From NCBI GenBank assembly GCA_028023455.1, contig JAQFVV010006197.1, forward strand, positions 18,785,254-18,849,253: 64,000 nucleotides of DNA, in the 5' to 3' direction. This stretch comes from Epiperipatus broadwayi (taxonomy: Eukaryota; Onychophora; Udeonychophora; Euonychophora; Peripatidae). This document shows, piece by piece, positions 1 to 12,000 of the stretch (position 1 is the stretch's first letter; the number at the start of each line of letters is the position of its first letter). Below the pieces are notes generated by a model, which ran no database searches, was not told the origin of the DNA, and saw only the letters and a program-made list of their open reading frames with translations. The translations under genes were made by a program, and so were the position numbers.

Positions 1-1460
1 CATCTTTTATCAGACCCTCAATGGTCTTTATGAGAAGAGGGTTCATTGAGATTGGATTGAGATTTTCAAAGTCACTAGGGCCCTCTGGTTTTTTAAGCAA
101 AGGCACCATAGCAATGGAATAGAACCCTTGAATGTCCTAACTGTTATCTGCCAGGAGGTCCACCATACTTTTACTGATTGGGATGGTAAATGATTTTAGG
201 TGTACCAGCAGGAATTTTGGGATTCCATGCAGCCCAGGATGTGTTCCATCAGGGAGTGCTTTAAGTTTTGCTAATATTCTGACTTTGGTGATTTTATGTG
301 GCTCCTTGACAGCTTCTTAAAATTTCTGCAGATTTCTGTTATACCTAATGGTTGAAGCTTTTTCTCATAATAGTTCCTGATCCTGAGCAGCATAGATTCA
401 CCTACGTATTTTCTCTCATTTATCTCAATTGATTTTGGGGCTCTGGAGTTTCTGCCAGACCAAGGGCCCATTTAAGGTAGCCCCTTGTCCAACAATGTTG
501 ATCATTTAGATATTGCCTAGCCCTCTTTATTGAGAAGTATTTGTGCAATGGCTCTTTGTTTTTGACTCCAATTCATTGGCAATTCTATCCAGTTCACCAA
601 TCAGGTGGAATGGACACCTTGTTTTTTTGGTACAGCATCTTATTAGTTCACTAAGTGATCTTGTAAATGTCAACCATGCTCTTTCAATTGGGAGTGTTGA
701 TAATTTGACTGTATTAAATTTAATATAGATTTCAGAGATTAATTGGGTTGTGGCATTTGATGTGGTTAGCATTCAAATTGTACGTGGTAAGTTACTTATG
801 GGTTCCTGTACAAACACTGGTTCTATTTTGACCTCTAATGAGAAGTGGTCAGAAAAGGCCACTGGCCATAGATGAGCCTTAATCATTAAAAATAAGAATG
901 ATGACATGTACACCAGGTCTGAGTGTCCGTGTATATCTCATGTAAAATAAGAAGGCACCTTCTGGGAACAAATCTCTGCCACTTACTAGGGGCTGGTTGA
1001 AGCTGTTGACAAATTTTTCTTGAAATGTTTCATAATTATGGTTGAAATCACCAATGATTATGGTCAGGAATGGACTGGTTCTCAGTGCTATGTTTATTGA
1101 GTGAATAGCACTGAATACAATTTCCAAGTTTTTGGATAAATATAGGTTCACAAGGTTGAATGTCCAACCTCTATACTGTATCACTGCAATCAGGCTATTT
1201 GTGTTTATGTATAGAATTTTTAAAAAGGTAATCGGTGATTTATTGTTAATCATTATTGCTATTCCTCCTGCAGTAGTATCGGAAAATGAATAATAAAAAT
1301 GACCCAGTGACTGCATTAATTGGATAATTCCTGCATCAGAGTTATGGTGCTCACACAAACACAAAATATCTGGTGCCTGGTGCCTAAACTAATGTGACAG
1401 GGCATAAGCTCTATCACAAAATTCAGGCCCCTGATGTTCACAGAAATGATGTTGAACATT
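1..1460 (-). pseudogene. LINE ORF2 fragment: EEP endonuclease and start of reverse transcriptase
   Basis: This encodes the nicking endonuclease and RT used for target-primed reverse transcription. Visible endonuclease motifs in order are IISVNIRGLN near 1455 (N-terminal strand), PDILCLCEHH near 1370 (the position of the conserved ...QE), GGIAIMI, IIGDFNHNYE (the GDxN motif, near 1055) and PVAFSDHFSLEV near 865-840 (the catalytic SDH). A frameshift separates the first and second motifs. The linker follows at 772-271. The first RT block, VPLLKKPEGPSDFENLNPIS, lies at about 105-35 and runs out of the window. The RT catalytic YxDD box is not in this window for this copy. Clade assignment (I/Jockey/R1-like) is tentative. 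Confidence 0.8.
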
Positions 1461-1664
1461 ATCAACTTGATATTGGATTATGTTACTGAGTCCTTCACCA
1501 CTTGGTCTGGGTTGCCTTGATCGGTCTTTTTTGATCCAGACTCCAGTAGAGGACATCCTAAGGCACTTGACTGGATGGAGTTACTCTCAAATTGTTTAGT
1601 AATAGTAATTTTCTCATAACTCTCACTTCGATGTTGAGGCAGCTTTATTATACTGCCAACGGAT

Positions 1665-3961
1665 TCATCTTACTTCAATAGAAAGATCCATGAGGTTCGG
1701 GGAAAATCTAGTTTTCTTCTCTTTGGGAGTAGTGATGATTGGTCTCTGCTCTTCTAGATCAACAAGATCCCTTACAACTGCAATCTCTTCACAAGATGTA
1801 GATGCAGTTGAGGATGATACCTCCTGGATTTGTATTTCCTCTTCCACTGAAAAGGGGTGTCCTGATGAGGCAAATTGATCCTGCAATCAATGGCCCTTGT
1901 GACTTCATATCCAATTCCCCATTTCCCTATGACATGGCTTCTTCATCATTCGAGGATGGATGACTGATCTGCATTCTAAGGGGTCTTGAGAGACCAAGGG
2001 GCAATGGACGATACCCTGAAGCAACTGCTTTTGGTTGAGATAAACTTGATTCCATGTGTGGATGGATTTTTAACATTTGTTCCAGCTTTAGTGACATCTC
2101 AGCTGATATCATTCTTTTGTTGGTGCATTTGTGGTATTTTTCCTGTGTCATCCCACAGTGGACACATTTTCGAGCTGGACATTCTCTCATAAGGTGTCCT
2201 CTTTGTAGACAATGAAAGCATTGTGGGGCTATCCCTCTAATGTTAATAATGATGGGGACTTCCACAAGACTCGGGATCACTAGAGGAGAAGTACCTTTCC
2301 CCAGCATGATTTTGAATTCAGCTATGTTTGAGAGCATTTGAGTTTCATCATCGTCTATTGGTTTATAGCCGAATGAGACTATCTTTCCATATGGAGCAAG
2401 TAACTTTTGCAAGTCGGTCATTCCAAAGTTTATGCCAAAAATTCTGGGCATTTCCAAGGGTTTTATACAGGTTTCGAAAGGCCTCCTTGGCTATAGCATT
2501 GGTAAACTGAACAACCAGGTATCGGTCATTTGAGTGGAATAGTATTTTGTATACCGATTTACAAAGGTCTTGTGATTTGAGCAGTTCAAGTAGTGTTGCC
2601 ACTGGGAAATCTGAAGAGGCTAATGCTGTTTTCTGTTGCAGATAAGATCAGTGCATTCTCATGCTTATATGCCTGAAAGGATTTCATCAGAAGAGCAGGA
2701 ATCGACTGATTGAATTTATCATTTATAAATTTTGTTGGTTTGGGTCCTGCCTCCTTCAGTAATTATGGATGAGTTGTCCATCATGGAGTCTACAGCAACT
2801 GCAGCATTGTCTAATCCCATTATTTCTAAGGACTTCAAATGTCTATGGCTGTCCTTATTAATAAGGCTTTTGTCTTGACTATTATTTTTAATATGTGTGA
2901 GACCCTACAGGAGCCTTTTGAGCATATGACATTGGCTCTTGGATTTTATTTTTATCAACAGGATTATTGTTTATAGTGTTTTGTCGGTTCACCTGTTGTG
3001 GTATGGATTTAGATCTTAGTGTTGGAAACTCTGAATTATAGCGATTAGGTCATTTCCCAAACCTTTCTTGCTTCTGGTGTTGTAAGTCACCCTTGTGGTT
3101 TTTGGTATCACATATTGGTTATGAGAAATATGATAGCTTTGCTCTTGTATGTTAGGCTGTTTCATTTAAATTGCCCAGATTTTTACCTTTAACAGTTGAG
3201 TTATTTTCATAATGCAAAATGTTCAATGTTACTGAGGACTTTGGGGATCCAGGGTTTGGACTTAGGTCCCCAGAGTGTATTTGTGTTTGTTTTTGGCTTT
3301 GTATTCTTATTTTCTGACTCATGAATTAGATCATTGTGATTTTGTTGTTGGTTTTTAAATTTTTTATTTCTGTGTAGCACCCTTGTTCCACCGGAAGTGG
3401 GCTTATGGCTTTCGTTCTGATCATCAGAACTACATACGTTTTGCTCAGTAAGGTAGCTCATGTCAAAATCTATTTTATCAGATTCAGAATATGAGTTTGA
3501 ATTAACTTTCTGAGGTGATTTTACGGTCTGCAACATTTCCCCGCATTCAGTATCTTCCAGATCGACACATTCGTATCGTAACTCATTTTCTATAAAAGTT
3601 TGAGGGTTGTAACTTCAAATGGGTTTTCAGGACTTGCTTTTTTTTTGGTAAGTACTTTTTACCATTATCTATCTCCCCTAACTGGTTTACAGCTTTGGAT
3701 TCATGTTTTCCTTTTGTATTTTCTATTTTTAGATTAGAATTCCTAATGTTTACATTTTTTCGATTTTTCCCCCACATTTTCACTATTAGTTTTATTGGAT
3801 ATTTCTACTTTTTCCCCAGAATAAGATTTAGTGATTTTAGGTAATTTACTCTTAAATGAATTTATTTTCCTATTCTCAAATTCTATATCTCTGTGTTCAT
3901 CTAAGTTTATGGATTCTCCTGAACTACTAAAGCTGGCTTTAGCCTTTTCCATGGCAGCCAT
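1665..3961 (-). pseudogene. LINE ORF1 (gag-like, RRM-like region plus zinc knuckles)
   Basis: ORF1 proteins of LINEs bind element RNA and act as chaperones in the ribonucleoprotein particle. The N-terminal part (3961 to about 3207) is Ser/Lys/Asn-rich and low in complexity. A central segment (about 2602 to 2250) has an RRM-like look, including LLAPYGKIVSFGYKP. It is followed by a perfect CX2CX4HX4C zinc knuckle (CFHCLQRGHLMREC, near 2225-2185) and a second degenerate Cys/His cluster (CVHCGMTQEKYHKC). An acidic Ser/Thr-rich tail ends near 1665. At least four frame changes separate these parts, so no protein is made. The start at 3961 (MAAMEKAKAS) is the first Met of the longest N-terminal frame. 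The assignment rests on the knuckle and on the endonuclease downstream. Confidence 0.75.
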
Positions 3962-4189
3962 TAGCGTTAAACGTAATGATGTCCAATTTTATAATTTTGA
4001 TCAATTATTCACAATTAATTTATTAAATAATTATCATTACAACAAAAGGAAATACTCACTATTAATTCTCCAAATTTTTTCAACTATCACTTCTTTTAGT
4101 GTGAACAGACTATCTCTGGCCAAGCTTTAAATAGCTGACTATTCACCATACAACAATTATAAATAGTAATACCAGCACTAAATATAAAT

Positions 4190-4925
4190 AATCAACATTC
4201 ATCTTTTGTGAATGGATTTAAGAGTTCAACACCAACATATAAAATAATTATCTAGTCAATTCCAAACTTAGGAAATCCTATAAAAACAACCACCTGCAAG
4301 CACATACTTAAATGTTAGAGTATTTATCATAAAAAAATAATATAGAGCTGATTATCATCAAATGCTTAGGCCATATTATACCATGAGTGTATGGGCCATT
4401 AATAACCAAATTTTCTATCTCTATAAATAAAGTCAGTGGATGAACTTTAGAGATAATGTTTACTTTTATGCCATCAAGAATATTATACCATGAGTGTATG
4501 GGCCATTAATAACCAAATTTTCTATCTCTATAAATAAAGTCAGTGGATGAACTTTAGAGATAATGTTTACTTTTATGCCATCAAGAAAACTATCTAAATA
4601 TCCAAACAAATATACACTCTCATACTCTCATATATATATATATATATATTGGTCATGAACTAGTTTAGGATCACTAGGATCCCAGGGATTGTGATAGTGA
4701 ATGAGAAAAAAATATGAATACATAAGCTTAATTCATTTTGCCTTAAATAGTTTTACCGAGATAATTTATAAATCTTTTAAAGCATAATTCTATGATGAAA
4801 TCAAGTCACACAAATATTTCCAATTCACAGAACAGAGAAATAGACATTTATGCAAAAAATAATAATAATTTCAGAAACTATTTTTTAACAATTATTTAAT
4901 AAAATCAACCACTAAATAATACACA
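4190..4925. repeat. Dispersed repeat family C, copy 1
   Basis: A long stretch recurs in diverged form at about 43180-43760 in the same orientation. Shared landmarks are the 'atcaacattcatcttttgtg' type start, the 'taaaatatttatcat' box, 'ataccatgagtgta', 'tagttttaccgagataattta' and 'ttttttaacaattatt' near the end. No coding potential is seen in either copy. Copy 1 carries an internal tandem duplication described separately. It could be a decayed non-autonomous DNA element or an old satellite monomer. Confidence 0.6.
4374..4587. repeat. Exact 107-bp tandem duplication
   Basis: Two adjacent units, 4374-4480 and 4481-4587, appear identical base for base. They lie inside repeat C, whose second copy near 43.4 kb has the unit only once. 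The identity in an otherwise decayed region means the duplication is recent, or is an assembly artefact. Confidence 0.9.
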
Positions 4926-7059
4926 AAAAAATTCAGAAAAGATATAATATGACAATTCCACAAATATTATGTTTCTAAATAAAAATATAATTTCATAAAA
5001 TAAAATTATTTCCTGTTGATTCCTAAAAATAAAATTTATTTCCTGTTGATTCCTATTACTTAATTATCCTCACTTATTACAATGATTAAACCTGAAAATG
5101 ACATTTCACAATAAAAAATAAAATGTAAGATTAGTTGAAACCTTCTCCCCTATTTTTTTTGAAAATTGGAAGATCCCATATACTTTTACATTTTGAGAAA
5201 AAAAATAAAATAAAATATAAAAACAATTGTTTAAAAAAAACAACTTAAAATTATTCATTACTATCAATTATTACTTACATTAAAAAATATTTGTAAATGT
5301 GCATGTACACACTACAATATCTTTCTACTACCCTTTATTTGAATTTACAAGCTTTAGTTCTTTTCATGGTAGTTATTTATTCTTATAGTTTCAAGTATTG
5401 CTTAAATAATCATTTTTTTATGGAATTTCTTCCATTAACTATTTTCTTCTTTATTTTACTTCAGATAACTACTGAGTCAGTTTATCAAATATTTTTTTCT
5501 GGTTAGCTTTTTTTTTCTCAAGTCAGGTTAACATTAGCTTCAATTTATCAATTATCTCCTCTCACGTTAGCTTTTTTTTCTGTAGCTTTCATTTTACAGT
5601 ATATTGATTTTCAGATTAAAACTTATACAGTTTAGCATAGGGTTAAATAATCATTATTTTTATGGGCACTTATGGCTTGCTCCAAATTTCTTCCAAGGGT
5701 ATTCTTTCTATATTTTCTTTTCATAAAACACGTTACATGTTCAATTAGTGATACTCAGCTTTTAGTTCAAATTTATCACATGATTTTTTTTCATCTCCAT
5801 TTCAAAAACATTTTTGAAAGCTAGAAGTGAGGTTAATCTTTCTTGGACTAAAAGTTTAACTTCTCACTTTTTCTCATAAGCTGAACCCCTACTGTTGTCC
5901 TCTTCTTAACAGTTGGACCAAGAATGCTATGGCTGTTCTTTTTAAAGAGTTATTCCAAAACTGACACTGCTTAGACATGGAAGGTGAATGCTTTTAACCT
6001 TACCCTTATCTTCTTTTTAACACAGCCCCTCATCCATCCAAACAGCATTAAACCTTCATCAACTGAGTCTCTCTTTACAATATAAAAATATGTTCCTCTT
6101 TTTTAATTAATTAAAACCAATGACACCCTAATTATTGAAAAAATCTACAAGTTATTTTTCTTCTTATGTGCCAGAAGCAGGATAATCCTTTAATTACACT
6201 TTAATTTGAAAAACAATATTTTTTAGAGACGGAGAAAGAGAGAAAAAACTTAATTGATAATAATTTCTAAAAAAAAAAAATACCAATACTCTACTTTTTT
6301 CTCTTTCTTAAGAGGTGATATACCTTATTTAAATATTTTAGTTCCTTATCTTGTCTTTTTTTAAAAGTTACAAACTAATAGGCAAATAAAATTACTGAAG
6401 AAAAAGAAAAAATAATATTTATTTCATTCTTTTTCTTTTATATTCATCTCTCTTTAACAATTAATTATTCATATTATCATTTAAAATGTTTGGAATTTGT
6501 CATATTATTATTTAATGAATGTAATTTTTTAATAAACTTAATAATTGACATATAAAAAAGAGAATTATTTTACCCCCCCCCCACTTAAATGAAAATGAAT
6601 TATTAATTCAGATTTAAAAAATCATATTTATTGCATGCCTATTCATTTTTTTCATTTATCTATCAAATATAAAAAAAATACTATTAATTCTTTCATTTAA
6701 GTTTTTTCAGCCACTTTTATCATCTTGATATATTAGCTGCTGACAACAAGATTGTGTTTATAAAATCACATTAACTTCCTTACAAAAATTCTGACTCTAA
6801 TCTTTTTTACAGGTTTGTGTTTAGATAATAAGATAAGGTAATAGCTGATGCTCTAATGATAGATATATAAAAAAAAATAGCAATTCAGCAGTAAATTTTC
6901 ATATGAGAGAAAACAATGAATTAAAAAAAGGAATATAAACATATTTATGAAACACACAACTGGGAAGTGGCAGGAAGGCTATAGAAGAGAGCAAAATTTT
7001 TGGCATTGGAAAAAAGTTATTTTATCAATAATAAGGCACTATTGCAAAAAAAGATAGGA
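4926..7059. other. AT-rich stretch without recognisable genes
   Basis: Only homopolymer A/T runs, a 30-bp unit duplicated at about 5005-5054 ('tcctgttgattcct' at 5011 and 5041) and a poly-C run at 6573-6582 are seen. The short ORF at 5297-5506 is a product of T-rich sequence and has no recognisable motif. Confidence 0.6.
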
Positions 7060-9010
7060 TGATATAATGAAGTGTGCAAAAGAGGATGATAAAATGAAGG
7101 GTGTAAATGAGTTCTACAAGGAATTGTATAGTTATAAACAACAAATATTTTCTATAATTATATCATCTTTTGAAATTCAAAATATTTTAATGAAGAGACA
7201 TGCAACTAAATTCATGAACAATGAAAAGCTCAAGGAAATGTTGGATTTATCATTGGTATCTTAAAAAAGCAAGTAAAGAAGAAACGTTGGCTAAGTTATA
7301 TACAAATGTCTAAATAGTAAAAATATACCAGATGGTTGGAAGAATTCAGAGTGACATTAGTATTAAGAAAAATAAAGAAGACATTAGAAATACATATATT
7401 AATTTTTAGTTCTATTCAAGACCTTCATTAAGATCATTATAACTCACAGAGAACTTCAGATTAAACAAACAGATACAGTTTGACTTTAAATAGAGTTGCA
7501 ATACAGCAGATCAAAAGTGGTTATAGGAAAATAAACAATGAGTATGACTAGCCATTATAAATTAGTAGATTATGAAACTTTATAAGGCATTTTAGCAGTG
7601 ATGTTAAAGCATTGAAATAAAAACATAGATCAAGAATATTGTCAAATTCAGAAAAATATTTATTAAAATGCAATAGTAGTGATTAAATTACATGGTTATA
7701 CTAAGAAGATTTACATTGTTAAGGGAAATAGTGCAAAGTGAGTTCATCTCTCTAAAGTTTTTTTATTGCTGTTTTACAGGAAGTATTATGTGAATTAAAA
7801 TGGGAGGCTAAAAAAATAAAAATAAATAATTATTACTTAAGTCATCTGGATTTTGAAGATGATGTTGATTGTTTTCACAAAAAATGCTTCAAAACTAGGA
7901 GTAAAGATAAACAGTAGTTTTTATTGCTGTTTATAGGAAGTATTGTGTAAATTGATTTGGGAGGCTAAAAAATTAAAAATAAATAAACATCAAGTAATTC
8001 ATTTAGATTTTGCATATGATGTAAATGTTTTCACAAATAATGCTTCAAAAATTCAAGAAATATTACATAAACTATGAAGTGGAATAAAGATAGTAGGAGT
8101 AAAGATAAATGCTAAAATATTTAAAATACCATATCAAGTATAGCACTTTATCTAATGTTTAACTATTAAGTAGAAAATCTGAAATTTTCAGACATCAATA
8201 TATACCTAAATAGCCACGTGAGACTGAACTAAGTTAGGATACACCATATATTAATGGGTTTAGCAATCTAAAATCACCATTTGTAATACAAGCTTATTAA
8301 ATTAAGTCACATGATATTAACTTGATTTTCTTGCAATTATTGTTATTGCTCTTAAGGCTTTGGTGATTTTTTTTATTGCTAAAGCTATTAATATATAGTG
8401 TATCTGAACTTAGTTCAATCCCATATGGCCATTTAAGTTAGATAGCTGGATTTGAAAACATATGGATGTCTGAAATTTTAAGATTTTCTACTTAATAGTT
8501 AAGCATTAGATAAAATGCTAGGCTTGATATGGTATTTTAAATCTAATGTATGAATATCCTAGCGCCTTAATAATGAAAGTCAGAGCTAGAAACTGGTCTG
8601 AGGATAGGGATATTCTGAAAAGCTTGTTAAGAGCTATTGACATACTCATATAATATGATAAAAATAAAGAAATACTAAAAGGAAATATGATTGTGTCTGG
8701 AAAAAATAGATTTTTGAAGAATGCACTTTATCAGTAATTATTTACAGATCTGAGACTTGGATAATTAAAAGAATTGTGATACAGAAACTTCAGTGTACCA
8801 AAAAGAAATTGAAAACTAAATACATAGGTGAGCTGTTTATATCTCTAAAAAAGATGAGAATAGATGGGCAATTGTTCTTACACTAAACAGGCCTATAAAA
8901 AGCCTATGAAGTGGATTGATGAGATCAAGAAATGTACTATAGTAATGTGAAGAAAAATTTGGAATCGTTTATCATACAATGGATTAATAACGACTGAAAA
9001 TGATAATTAT
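7060..9010 (+). pseudogene. RTE-like LINE reverse transcriptase remnant (R1)
   Basis: A decayed RT domain on the plus strand. VNEFYKELYSYKQQ near 7094 matches the linker just upstream of RT in RTE-type elements. PDGWKNSE near 7328 matches the 'WK.aev..l.kK' block. The catalytic region occurs twice, as HLDFEDDVDCF near 7845 and HLDFAYDVNVF near 8003, and is followed by GVKIN near 8098. After a hairpin insertion (8119-8542) the C-terminal part resumes with SETWIIKR near 8755 and KPMKWIDEIKKC near 8910, typical of the RTE tail. There are many stops and frame changes. The RT duplicate (about 7758-7914 and 7915-8110) is a tandem duplication in which the first copy has lost some 45 bp. Confidence 0.7.
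8119..8542. mobile_element. 424-bp foldback/MITE-like hairpin inserted in RTE remnant
   Basis: Long imperfect inverted repeat. The left arm starts 'atttaaaataccatatcaag' and the right arm ends with its near reverse complement. The arms run about 150-190 bp with a short AT-rich loop near 8285-8345. It contains no ORF. It interrupts the RT remnant between the GVKIN block and the C-terminal block, so it arrived after the RTE. No clear target duplication can be called in this AT-rich context. Confidence 0.7.
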
Positions 9011-12000
9011 GAATGTCAAAAAACAAAACTGACATCTACTTCATTTATTGTTATTAGAAATTAATTAAATAGCTAGCTTTCCTTTCTTACTTTGTTTAAC
9101 AAAAGAAGCATTTAAATTTTGAGTGCGATTATTCTGAATGATTAGATCCATCATTTTGTTAAATAAAGTAGAAATTTATCTCTGCATTTGTTACTATTAT
9201 TTTCTAATAATCTACCTTTGTGTTTTAAGGAATCGGGTAAAACATGAACTCAGTATATGAAATAATGGCTATGCCATTTTATAGCTCAGTTAGCATTCAA
9301 TACTCATTGCACTAAACCAGATTAACATATAATGGATGCTTTTTTACTGATCAGTACTAGATAATTAGAGAATAAACTGTAAGCCAACTACATGAAAGCA
9401 AAATGTTAAATGTGTATGACATGAAGAATTTTCAAAATTTTACCAAATTTGAATTAATCTCCTTGCCAGGAACATGGAAACACTGTCAGACTACAAGATA
9501 GTATTTAAAAGTCACAATGAGCCAAGTCAAGCTACATTTTACATGATTTATTAATGAGATGTTATTTTATATAGCGCTATGTTTTTATACTGTAATAGTA
9601 ATATTAGCGATTAAGCCAATGTAAATGCTTTAATAAACTTCTTTAAAACAATGCTAGATAAAATCTTTTTACAATTTTTTCTTGACTAAATTGTTACTTT
9701 AATATTTACTTTACAAAACTATGGATTAATCTTAAAAAGATTAGGTCTGAGTCTGGTTCTCTATTAGCACACAACATCATCTATAATAAAATAATAATTC
9801 AATTGTTTATTAATAAACTCATATGACTGAAGACCATTTATAGTTAATGGAATTTTTAATAAATATTTATTAAATATTAACTAGGATGCAAGTTCTATTA
9901 GATATTGTTTGTTAATCATTAAATATTGATTTAACAATATTCTTAATATCAGATCTTGGATTATAAATATCAAAAACACATTTATTACTATTATAATACT
10001 AATATTTATTGAACTACTTCATAATTCTTCACAATACAGACTGATCTAAATATGCACTTTGAGTATTAGTTTACCAAAATATTCTTTTTATATGGCAATT
10101 TTATAAACATAAGTCAATCTTTGTTATATAAAGGAATATAGTATTTTATAAATAAGTTTAATACTATAAATGTACACATTTACAAATATATTCAAATTTT
10201 AATAATTAACAAAGTTTGCAATCATGATTATTAAACAGAAAGTCAAGCTATTATATCGGACGGAAAGATTAAGGGGTTTAAATATCTAGCTTAACTGTGG
10301 ATAAAAGATTATTCTGAAAACTAATGAATAGTGAGAAATGACAGTCTGAAATCTTATTCACAGGACCATAGCTTACAAGAGTGTACACTTAATACCACAA
10401 ATGTTGTGAATCAATTTGATCAATTACTTATATTGATTTATCTAATGTATTATATATTATACTCTTTCTATTAGGTCTAAGTAAGCTTAATAAGGCAATT
10501 CACAAAAAAAATTAAAATTAAAAAAAATTTAAAGATTGTAAGAGGTATAGTAATGTTAATAGGGTCTCTTAAAAGCTTTGTTAAGATTAAGTTAAGGTTG
10601 TAAATATTTAAAAACTATGTTAAAATTACAAAGTAAAAATTAAATATAATTTTGTATGGTTGGAAGAGCTAGCCATAATGTTAGTACTGAGAGTTATATA
10701 TTAAAAGTCTTATTAAACAAAGTGTTGAAAGTGAATTTTTAAATAATAAATTAAAATTGAATAAGTTAAATGTATTTTAATAAAAGTAGATTTAAATTTA
10801 TATTACAAATTATTTATTAATAGTTTAGTATTTTGTAGGATGTACAAATGTATTCAATTTTATTTATTGTTTAAATAGTGTCAAAATTTGTTATTCCAAA
10901 TTATATCATTATATTATTATTTTTTATATTTTGTCATTAAATATTTAGATAATTCTATTTTCAGACAGTGAATATAAGAAATTGCAACATTTGTCTGGAT
11001 TTTAAAGTTATGTGACTAGCAGATACACATACTTTGTGCTTGCAAGGCTTCTAAAAGAAAGTTTCAAAATTACTTTCAGAATTGTTTTAAAAAATTGAAA
11101 ACATTTGTATATCATAAAAGTAAATATTAAAAAATTATTTAATTGGTTGTTTTTAAAATAGTTGTAGTTAAAATTTAAAAATAGAGACATTGAAATTAAA
11201 TATTAGATAAGTTGATAGAGGATTATTTAAAAAATGTTATTTTAAAGTGTTTAATTTGTTTAGGTAGATAGATTTTTATTGTTTGAATTAAGAGTAAATA
11301 CAAATGAAATTGAATGTAAATGCTAATATTAGAATTATAAAGAATCATAAATACTTTTTCATATTTTATTAAATAATTTTGCTGATAAAAGAAATGACAA
11401 CTATTTATGAAATTTTTAAAAAATAATTTTTATTTTTATTTTACACAATGCAATGCATATCTTTAAAGATGAAAACATCAAAATGGATAACATAAAGTGT
11501 GATGAATGATTGTATTTTATGAATATTATTTTTATATTTTTTAATGAACATGAAACATGCATATAAGGATTTTTTTTGAGTAGTACCAAGCAAATTATAT
11601 TTAGAATCTCACCAGCACTATTATCTTAGTTAATTTCAATTTATTTATTGAAGCAATATTTGAACATATTTTAAAGATGAATATTATTTAAATATTTTCG
11701 TATTTTTTTGTGTACACTCATGAAAGATATATAGTCTCTATGTTTTAACTAACAGATTTATAATATATTCTGTAAAAAATGTACCATAAATGAGTACATA
11801 AGTCGGAGTAAAGGCTTATCTGCTTGCTGATTTAGTTTATTTTTTTAGTGTAATCAAAATATGTAACCTAATCTTCTTTTAATTAGTTTTATATTTGTTA
11901 GATTTGCTTGTAAATATTGTATATAGTTTTTGTTTTATTTTAATGAAAAGTAGGATAAATTTGTTAAATTGTTTTTATAAATGTCTGTTATTTTAATTTA

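Larger units (their letters stand above)
1..3961 (-). mobile_element. LINE (non-LTR retrotransposon), 5' part, cut by window edge
   Basis: Read on the minus strand, the order is ORF1 (about 3961 to 1665), an apurinic-type endonuclease (about 1455 to 840), a linker, and the first RT motif at the window edge. This is the usual order of a two-ORF LINE. Each domain survives in pieces spread over several frames, so the copy is dead. The left end of the window cuts it inside the RT fingers; the rest must lie outside. The upstream (5') limit is set near 3961 because the recognisable ORF1 N-terminus starts there; a 5' UTR beyond it, up to repeat C near 4190, cannot be excluded. Codon use is less AT-extreme than the surrounding DNA. 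The LINE at 54.6-56.3 kb may be the same family, but the two do not overlap enough in RT to prove it. Confidence 0.85.
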
